Of a DNA stretch of 18,227 bases, positions 14,002-18,227 are shown piece by piece. The position numbers were made by a program, and so were the translations under genes. Every line of letters begins with the position of its first letter. Position 1 is the first letter of the stretch. This DNA is from Sulfuricella sp. (GTDB lineage Bacteria; Pseudomonadota; Gammaproteobacteria; Burkholderiales; Sulfuricellaceae): NCBI GenBank assembly GCA_030696235.1, contig JAUYSN010000368.1:1-18227 (forward strand). The letters are read 5' to 3'. The notes under the pieces are model-generated. The model searched no databases. It saw only the letters and a list, made by a program, of their open reading frames with translations, and was not told the DNA's origin.

Positions 14002-14050
14002 CGAAGCGCATTGCACCGTATTTGAGAAACATACGGCGCAATGCGCTTCG
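14002..14050. repeat. Long palindrome, REP-like (19 of 20 bp paired)
   Basis: CGAAGCGCATTGCACCGTAT (14002-14021) and ATACGGCGCAATGCGCTTCG (14031-14050) pair with one mismatch around a 9-nt loop. Flanking GTAGG (13996-14000) and CCTAC (14062-14066) extend the symmetry. This is a distinct family from the REP at 13826 and resembles dispersed repeats known to me from betaproteobacterial intergenic DNA. Confidence 0.7.
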
Positions 14051-14051
14051 C

Positions 14052-14330
14052 TTATTGCCGCCCTACGCCCTCTACGCGGGTTGGCTTGGCAACCAGGGGA
14101 AATTGGCTGGGGTTGCGAATTGATTCCACAGCCAGATCAACATCAATTAGAGGCCAGTAGAGATGGTTGGGGGTTGGCCATTCAACGGTAGTAATTTGTT
14201 CCAGAGTGGCTTGCTTGAACCAAGGAAACTCAGCGTAGGGGACAAAAAGTTCCTCGTTCTTCAAAAGCAACCAGAACCCCTTGTTTGACGCCAAGGAAAC
14301 TTCAACCTCAGAAGTGGCTACGCCAAGCAT
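14052..14330 (-). CDS. DUF2442 family protein
   Basis: A 92-residue protein with the DUF2442 pattern: a strand-rich N-terminus (VSLASNKGFWLLLKNEELFVPYAEFPWF), the conserved KQATLEQITTVEW region and the end motif HLYWPLIDVDLAVESI. DUF2442 proteins commonly follow DUF4160 proteins and the pair has been suggested to be toxin-antitoxin-like; the biochemical role is unproven. The ATG at 14330 lies within the upstream DUF4160 frame (23-nt overlap), indicating translational coupling. The last roughly 20 residues (after SIRNPSQF) run into the palindromic repeat region, so the natural C-terminus may have been altered. Confidence 0.75.
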   Translation of the reverse strand: MLGVATSEVEVSLASNKGFWLLLKNEELFVPYAEFPWFKQATLEQITTVEWPTPNHLYWPLIDVDLAVESIRNPSQFPLVAKPTRVEGVGRQ

Positions 14331-14502
14331 GGGTGATCTCCTCATAATGATCCTGCACCAATGACGATGCTTCATGGAGCTGCTTTTTTGAAAGTCCTTG
14401 ATTCATCGCTAACTCAATCTGGGGTTCTAACCAGAACTTGGCTTCTCCATCCGTATGCGCAACGTGAACATGCATACGCGGTTCTTCGCGTGAAAAAAAC
14501 AC
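14308..14502 (-). pseudogene. DUF4160 family protein, 5' end lost at a RAYT element
   Basis: The frame reads FFSREEPRMHVHVAHTDGEAK then FWLEPQIELAMNQGLSKKQL, the core and C-terminus of DUF4160, and ends in HAWRSHF. Normal members start about 15-20 residues earlier with a strand such as P-T-V-x-R-x-x-x-Y-R-F-F; that part is missing. Upstream the DNA turns directly into the 20-bp tandem repeat and inverted end of the RAYT element. A GTG at 14502 could still start a 64-residue product, but it lies at the repeat boundary and has no Shine-Dalgarno. The gene is therefore probably broken by the insertion. Confidence 0.7.
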
Positions 14503-14536
14503 GAGAAAGGGGTCAAAAACACGAGAAAGGGGTCAA
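14495..14536. repeat. Tandem duplication at the RAYT left border
   Basis: The 20-bp unit ACGAGAAAGGGGTCAAAAAC starts at 14501 and again at 14521, so that AAAAACACGAGAAAGGGGTC appears twice with 20-bp period. The second copy runs directly into the inverted end of the RAYT element. Confidence 0.8.
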
Positions 14537-15454
14537 GTCTTGATATAACGCTTTCACCTATCCCCCTTGATTACCTTGCTCACCGTTGAATAGTGCACCC
14601 CGACATGACGGGCAATCGTTGCCATGCTATAGCCATAGTCCAGGAACGCCTTTCTGATTGCCTCGTTGCGCAAGACCTTATCGTCTTGAACCGCGATTGT
14701 AAACATTCTTTCCAAACTTGGCCGGTGCAACAAACGCTGAGTGCGCGGAATTTCCTTCAAATCGTACGCGCATTCAAGAAGCGGGCGCATTTTTTCCACA
14801 AAAGCTTCCGATCCCAGCAATGCCTGGCCTCTCACTGCGGACCATGGAGGCGGAAGTCCCTTGCCCTCCGCCACAAACTCAGCGTAGCGGCGCCGGGCTG
14901 CGGTACGCGTTTTGGCAAATTGGCCCAGCAACCAGTCAGTTTCGAGCCAATCTGGGCATCCGGACAGCCCCATGGTTGCCGGGTAACTACTCCAGGCGTA
15001 GTGTTCAATTTGCGCTACCATGCCGGCGCGTATCGGGTTGAGCACGACATAGCGGCACAACTCCAGCAAATAGCTGTCACGATCCACCACAATCGCCTTG
15101 AATCGTCCCTGAAACACATGCCCCACGCGCCCATGACGCCGGTTGAAGCGCTGCGTATAGACTCCGTTCAATTGCCGCATGCCCAGCGACAGGTTGCCCT
15201 CTGGTGTCTCGATAAGCAGGTGGTAGTGATTGTCCATCAGGCAGTAGGCGTGACACAGCCAACTGGAGCGCTCTACCACTTCGCCAAGACAGGCGAGAAA
15301 CAACATACGATCTTCATCGTCAAGAAAGATCGGATTCCGTGCGTTGCCGCGCGAAGTAACGTGATAGATTGCACCGGGAAATTCAAGTCGAAGTTGGCGT
15401 GCCATGTGAAGAAGATTAGCTTACAAGCAACCGTTATGTCAAGACTTGACCCCT
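14528..15454. mobile_element. RAYT (TnpA-REP) element with inverted ends
   Basis: The element is bounded by AGGGGTCAAGTCTTGATATA (continuing ACG; 14528-14550) and its inverted copy at 15432-15454, with 22 of 23 positions pairing. It contains a single full-length Y1 transposase gene. Both sides carry damaged genes: a DUF4160 gene without its start on the left and a tyrosine recombinase without its end on the right. The recombinase stop codon (15453-15455) is made by the end of the element. Confidence 0.85.
14554..15405 (-). CDS. REP-associated tyrosine transposase (Y1/TnpA-REP, RAYT)
   Basis: A 283-residue single-stranded-DNA nuclease of the IS200/IS605-related Y1 family that mobilises or spreads REP-type palindromes. 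The metal-binding HUH motif is NHYHLLIE (His60, His62). The probable catalytic tyrosine is Tyr119 in ELCRYVVLNPIRAGMV, which follows the family-typical GHVFQGRFKAIVV. A helix-turn-helix at the C-terminus (about 257-280, GYSMATIARHVGVHYSTVSK) is seen in the longer RAYT group. The length is complete and no frameshift is visible. The ATG at 15403-15405 begins MARQLRLEFPGAIYHV, the classic family start. The gene lies within near-perfect inverted ends and is probably active or recently active. Confidence 0.92.
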   Translation of the reverse strand: MARQLRLEFPGAIYHVTSRGNARNPIFLDDEDRMLFLACLGEVVERSSWLCHAYCLMDNHYHLLIETPEGNLSLGMRQLNGVYTQRFNRRHGRVGHVFQGRFKAIVVDRDSYLLELCRYVVLNPIRAGMVAQIEHYAWSSYPATMGLSGCPDWLETDWLLGQFAKTRTAARRRYAEFVAEGKGLPPPWSAVRGQALLGSEAFVEKMRPLLECAYDLKEIPRTQRLLHRPSLERMFTIAVQDDKVLRNEAIRKAFLDYGYSMATIARHVGVHYSTVSKVIKGDR

Positions 15455-16022
15455 AGTCTTTCCGGGGGCGGCAGGCTTGCCAGTACTGGCGCAAGGTATC
15501 GAGCAGACGCGGCGAGAGCAGCGTATAGCGATCCCGCCCGCCTTTGCCCAGTCGCACCTTGATGCACATCCGGTCCGGGGCGCTCTCGATGTCGGCCAGT
15601 TGCAGGGCGCAGACTTCGGAGACGCGCAGGCCAGCGGCGTAGGCGGTGGTGAGCAGGGTGCGCCCGCGAACCGTGGTGGCAGCGGCGATCAGGCAGGCGA
15701 CTTCCTCACGCGAGAGAATCTGCGGCAAGCGCTTGGGCACCTTGGCCATGGGGATGTCGAGGCGTGCGTTCGCACGCTTGAGCACGCGCTCATACAGGAA
15801 GCGGAAGGCGCAAGCCGCCTGATTGACGCTGGCGTAGGCAAGCTTCTTCTCGGTGATGAGGTGAAGGAGGTAGTGTTGAAGTTGCTCGCCGGAGAGCGTG
15901 CTCGGCGAACAGCCGTAGTATCTGGCCAGGGCAATTACCGCAGCAAGATAAGATTCCTGAGTACGCAGCGCGAAACCGCGCAAGATCATCGCGTCCATCA
16001 TCTGTTGACGTAAGGGGGTCAT
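15453..16022 (-). pseudogene. Tyrosine site-specific recombinase, 3' end cut off by RAYT insertion
   Basis: The remaining 189 residues hold the SAM-like core-binding domain (1-85, with FALRTQESYLAAVIALARYY) and the first half of the catalytic domain. The first catalytic Arg is present (Arg133 in AYAAGLRVSEVCAL) and so is the beta-hairpin Lys (Lys160 in RLGKGGRDRYTLLS). The HxxR box, the second His/Trp and the Tyr nucleophile are missing, because the frame stops at the RAYT end after RPRKD. The SPRLLDTLRQYWQACRP stretch resembles the integrases that accompany IS91-family transposases, not IntI. The ATG at 16022 has GAGGAG 6 nt upstream, so translation of an inactive fragment is possible. It runs in the same direction as the cassettes to its right. 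Confidence 0.85.
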
Positions 16023-16174
16023 CGTCGTCTCCTCGATCCACGCGGGGACGTCCCCCGCAGAATTAGGGTCGAGGATTCAGCAGACTTCCGCTATCAAAAC
16101 AGAGGGTACGCTGAGGTTGGGGAAAAAACAGAGAAAAGACGGTGGTGGGGAGGGGCCACCGCGATAGCGGTTTA

Positions 16175-16261
16175 GTTCAACGTGTAGGTGACCGGCGCTG
16201 CGCGGCTTCATCGCGCAGCGTCCAGCGACCAAAGGGAGCGAGGTCGACCGTAGGGTTAGAC
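16175..16261 (-). repeat. attC: attC site of the SIR2 cassette (87 bp)
   Basis: On the minus strand it starts with R'' GTCTAAC (16261-16255) and ends with R' GTTGAAC (16181-16175), matching RYYYAAC and GTTRRRY. Inner boxes GGTCGACC and GGTCACC pair with one extra base, as L''/L' do. The centre has the stem CGCTGCGCG / CGCGCAGCG. The TAA stop of the SIR2-like gene is inside R'', which is usual for gene cassettes. It is the last attC seen toward the left. Confidence 0.75.
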
Positions 16262-17266
16262 GGCATCCCGCTCTCTTTCAACAAGTGGCGTGAACCATTC
16301 CCACAGTTCATCGAATGTGGTGTTCTTCGGTATCGGATTGTTCTCGATGAATAGTGCGTTCAAGTACTGGTTAATGTACGCTTCGCCCGAGCGCCGTGGA
16401 TGATTGAACAGCCACGAGTCATACGCCGTCGAATGCACCTCGTAGTGGTGTGTATGAATGAAACGTTCCCATGTTTTCAAGAGTTCGTCTTCCGATCTCA
16501 CGTCGATGATCTCGAACTGTTCCATCGGTCGGGCCTGAGCCCCACCCCAAGCGTTCAGAAGCAGATCGATCGCGGACACATCAGAGTCAGGCGCACCGTA
16601 CCCGAAGATGGTCACCATAAAGGCCGACTTGAATGAAGCCTTGGCCACGCGCCAAGCATCCGCAATTGCGGGGTCGTCGTCGTACGGTTTCGCCGCGACA
16701 GGGTACAAGAGGCTTGACGAGTCGAAAGGCTCGCCACATCGAGAGCAGGTGGCTCCGCGCACGCCGTGCACATTGTCACGTGGACAGTAGCCGGCCGCTA
16801 CGTTTCCGTGCAGGAACAGGACGGACGGTATCTGACCCTGCACGATACGATTTCTACGAATTGCTTGAATCAGAAACGGGTCCCAGTTAAAGGTAGCGAC
16901 CACATCCTTTTTTCGAAGGGACAGTATCAAGTGGTCGTACAAAGTCGGCTTGGACGGCAATGACAGGGATGAGAAGTATGTGAAGATCACGCGCTCAAGT
17001 GCAGCCCGCACATCCTTGTAGCCAGGATCAGTGCATAGCTCGCTGTAGAGTTCTTCGAAGTTGCGGCCGACATGCGAAATCCCGGCCGCTGCGAAGACCT
17101 CACCAACCGGCACAATGTCGGCGAAATCGTTCATGAGCGGCAGGTGCCTGCCATTTGCATCGCCGTCCGGCAACGCGGCACGACTGGCACCGGCGCCCAA
17201 GAGAACGACGTGGGGCCGATCCATCTCGATCTGATCTACTTCGTCTGCAACGGATGCTTCATGCAT
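16256..17266 (-). CDS. SIR2-like family protein on an integron cassette
   Basis: A 336-residue protein with the SIR2 NAD-binding fold: VVLLGAGASRA (20-30, the GAG-S nucleotide loop), VVATFNWDPFL (122-132, the T-x-N-x-D motif), VLFLHGN (149-155, with the candidate catalytic His153), a possible zinc site (Cys161, Cys174, Cys177 in GYC...ATCSRCGEP) and FMVTIFGYGAPDSD (216-229). In bacteria such stand-alone SIR2-like proteins are often NAD-depleting or NAD-sensing effectors in anti-phage systems (Thoeris, DSR, SIR2-pAgo); deacetylase activity is the alternative. No signal peptide, so cytoplasmic. The ATG at 17266 has GGAGG 7 nt upstream. Its stop lies in the attC, and its start follows the preceding attC by about 27 nt, so the whole cassette is this one gene. 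No partner gene is present. Confidence 0.8.
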   Translation of the reverse strand: MHEASVADEVDQIEMDRPHVVLLGAGASRAALPDGDANGRHLPLMNDFADIVPVGEVFAAAGISHVGRNFEELYSELCTDPGYKDVRAALERVIFTYFSSLSLPSKPTLYDHLILSLRKKDVVATFNWDPFLIQAIRRNRIVQGQIPSVLFLHGNVAAGYCPRDNVHGVRGATCSRCGEPFDSSSLLYPVAAKPYDDDPAIADAWRVAKASFKSAFMVTIFGYGAPDSDVSAIDLLLNAWGGAQARPMEQFEIIDVRSEDELLKTWERFIHTHHYEVHSTAYDSWLFNHPRRSGEAYINQYLNALFIENNPIPKNTTFDELWEWFTPLVERERDAV

Positions 17267-17293
17267 GAAGCGGCCTCCAATTCCCCTAATGCC

Positions 17294-17357
17294 ATCTGAC
17301 GTGCAGCTTAACCGGCGCGCCGCTTGCGGCGCATCCGAATTGAAGCGAAGGTTAGAT
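17294..17357 (-). repeat. attC: attC site of the Cys-repeat cassette (64 bp), R' box degenerate
   Basis: On the minus strand R'' is ATCTAAC (17357-17351), 5 nt after the stop codon of the Cys-repeat gene. The inner stem has ATGCGCCGC-AA-GCGGCGCG, with L''/L' GCTTCAATTCGG and CCGGTTAAGC pairing imperfectly. R' is GTCAGAT (17300-17294): it pairs with R'' except at one base, where the highly conserved GTT triplet has become GTC. An alternative R' GTTAAGC (17312-17306) fits GTTRRRY but is better explained as the L' box. Confidence 0.7.
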
Positions 17358-17362
17358 TTCGA

Positions 17363-18133
17363 TTAACGAATGCGTGTGGCAGAGACGGTTTCATTGTCTT
17401 CTGTGTTGATCAACTTATCGTCGCACGCAACGATGTCGGTTGTAGGAAGCCATAAAGCAGAGTCAATGGCATCGACAGCATCGACTTCCCAAATAGAGCC
17501 GTCTTCTAGTTTCACTATCTGGCCGTCATTTGAGACTGTATCGACCCAGTGGCCTGACTCGCAGCCAGAAGACGAATACCCCCGACCACGAGGCACTGGT
17601 GTTTTGCCAACGTACTGTTTGCGGCTCTCGGCAGCTCGACTTTCCGCAGCTTGCGTCTGGGATAGCTGGTCTTTTGTCAGAACGGACTTATCGCAAAGTG
17701 ATATGTAACGCCCCGTCAGGCAGGTGCGCAGGTTCTCGGATTGCTCTGCAGCCAAAACCTGCTTTAACTCTGGTTCGGACAAAAGATTCTTCTTGCACAG
17801 TGCCTTATAGCGTCCGGTGAGACAGGTCTTGAGGTTCTCCCGCTTTTCAGCGGCTAAGACTTGTTGGGCTTCGTCGGTACTGAGCTTGGTTCTGTTGCAG
17901 AGTGCGGGGTAGCGCCCCATAAGACAGGTTTTCAGATTCTCGCGGCGCTCCGCACTTTCGACTTTTTTCGACTCGTCTGCACTAAGCCAATGCTTCTTGC
18001 AGAGGGCCGGATAGCGGCCACTGAGACACGTTGTCAAATTCTGCGCCCTCTCAAAATCAGACTGGGCCACTAACGGCGGAGAGGCTACCGCAGCGAGCGT
18101 AGTTACTAGGATCAGGATTATGGTTTGTCTCAC
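17363..18133 (-). CDS. Exported protein with four 34-residue Cys-pair repeats, on an integron cassette
   Basis: The 256-residue protein starts with a signal peptide (about 1-23, IILILVTTLAAVASPPLVA). It then has four tandem repeats of exactly 34 residues (about 31-164) with the pattern ENLKTCLxGRYxALC, Lys-rich turn, LLSxxE, QVLAAE. Each repeat has a Cys-x8-Cys pair (36/45, 70/79, 104/113, 138/147), probably disulfide-bonded in the periplasm. A C-terminal domain follows (about 190-256, CESGHWVDTVSNDGQIVKLEDGS to the end, Cys191 and Cys237), probably beta-stranded. I recall similar repeat proteins only as hypotheticals. The GTG at 18133 is preceded by GGAGG (4-nt gap) and lies 17 nt inside the cassette boundary. 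The DNA repeats (period 102 bp, about 17.64-18.05 kb) are protein-coding, not CRISPR. Confidence 0.8.
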   Translation of the reverse strand: MRQTIILILVTTLAAVASPPLVAQSDFERAQNLTTCLSGRYPALCKKHWLSADESKKVESAERRENLKTCLMGRYPALCNRTKLSTDEAQQVLAAEKRENLKTCLTGRYKALCKKNLLSEPELKQVLAAEQSENLRTCLTGRYISLCDKSVLTKDQLSQTQAAESRAAESRKQYVGKTPVPRGRGYSSSGCESGHWVDTVSNDGQIVKLEDGSIWEVDAVDAIDSALWLPTTDIVACDDKLINTEDNETVSATRIR

Positions 18134-18149
18134 CGTGCCTCCACAAGAA

Positions 18150-18219
18150 GTCTAACGTTCAAGTTCAGGGGCGCTACGCGGCTTTATCGCGCAGCGTCCC
18201 TTGCAACGCCGGGTTGGGC
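18150..18219 (-). repeat. attC: attC site belonging to a cassette beyond the right edge (70 bp)
   Basis: On the minus strand it starts with GCCCAAC (18219-18213, RYYYAAC) and ends with GTTAGAC (18156-18150, GTTRRRY). Inside are GTTGCAAG paired with CTTGAAC around a stem GGGACGCTGCGCG / CGCGTAGCGCCCC. The next cassette gene starts 17 nt after R'. The cassette this site terminates lies outside the window. Confidence 0.8.
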
Positions 18220-18227
18220 GCAGCAGG

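Noticed and set aside
14593..15456. Plus-strand frame of 287 codons over the RAYT transposase
   Set aside because: The opposite strand has the HUH motif, the catalytic Tyr and the helix-turn-helix in a full-length gene.
15453..16022. The tyrosine recombinase as the integron integrase IntI
   Set aside because: It runs in the same direction as the cassettes and lies at the distal end, whereas intI is normally at the attI end and divergent. Its SPRLLDTLRQYWQACRP stretch resembles IS91-associated recombinases. The loss of the C-terminal half means the IntI-specific patch cannot be checked, so the exclusion is not absolute.
17641..18046. Four evenly spaced DNA repeats (102-bp period) as a possible CRISPR or satellite array
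   Set aside because: They lie inside one reading frame and vary mostly at the codon level, giving four 34-residue protein repeats. There are no identical short repeats separated by unique spacers.

Overview
The window looks like a chromosomal segment of a betaproteobacterium, probably in the Nitrosomonadales/Rhodocyclales sphere. This is an inference from the argB-HAD nucleotidase pair, the GC-rich codon use of the core genes and the REP/MITE families present; no rRNA or marker gene is available to prove it. A stable metabolic core (about 3.2-13.8 kb) is flanked by accessory DNA on both sides.

Left accessory part (1-3.2 kb): the C-terminal end of a larger helical-repeat protein running off the edge, a small inverted-repeat remnant, an unrecognised conserved-looking protein on the minus strand, a complete ParE/RelE-type toxin-antitoxin operon with a clear palindromic operator, a DUF3820 protein and a small basic hypothetical. 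Between 2926 and 3241 there are hairpins, a degraded Met/Glu/Gly-rich ORF and a dyad that reads as a sigF-type promoter toward the left.

Core (3.2-13.8 kb): an ECF sigma factor/NrsF-type membrane anti-sigma pair; an Hsp20 chaperone with its own promoter and a bidirectional terminator; an acyl-CoA synthetase divergent from a tightly overlapping 2-oxoacid dehydrogenase operon (E1 alpha, E1 beta, E2; no E3); a convergent Leu/Val-type amino acid dehydrogenase; then argB, a HAD pyrimidine-nucleotidase-like gene and dsbB. The amino acid dehydrogenase can make branched 2-oxo acids that the complex would turn into acyl-CoA, and the synthetase makes acyl-CoA from free acids, so this block plausibly feeds one acyl-CoA pool. 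Two copies of a roughly 150-175 bp MITE-like repeat bracket the HAD gene.

Right accessory part (13.8-18.2 kb): REP-type palindromes and a gene remnant, a DUF4160-DUF2442 pair whose first gene has lost its start, a complete RAYT (TnpA-REP) element with near-perfect 23-bp inverted ends, and a tyrosine recombinase cut off exactly at the RAYT end. Then comes the most striking part: three attC-like sites (16175-16261, 17294-17357, 18150-18219) delimiting two integron gene cassettes read on the minus strand. One cassette encodes a SIR2-like protein, a candidate anti-phage NAD-binding effector. The other encodes an exported protein with four 34-residue Cys-pair repeats. No integron integrase is in the window; by cassette polarity it should lie beyond the right edge.
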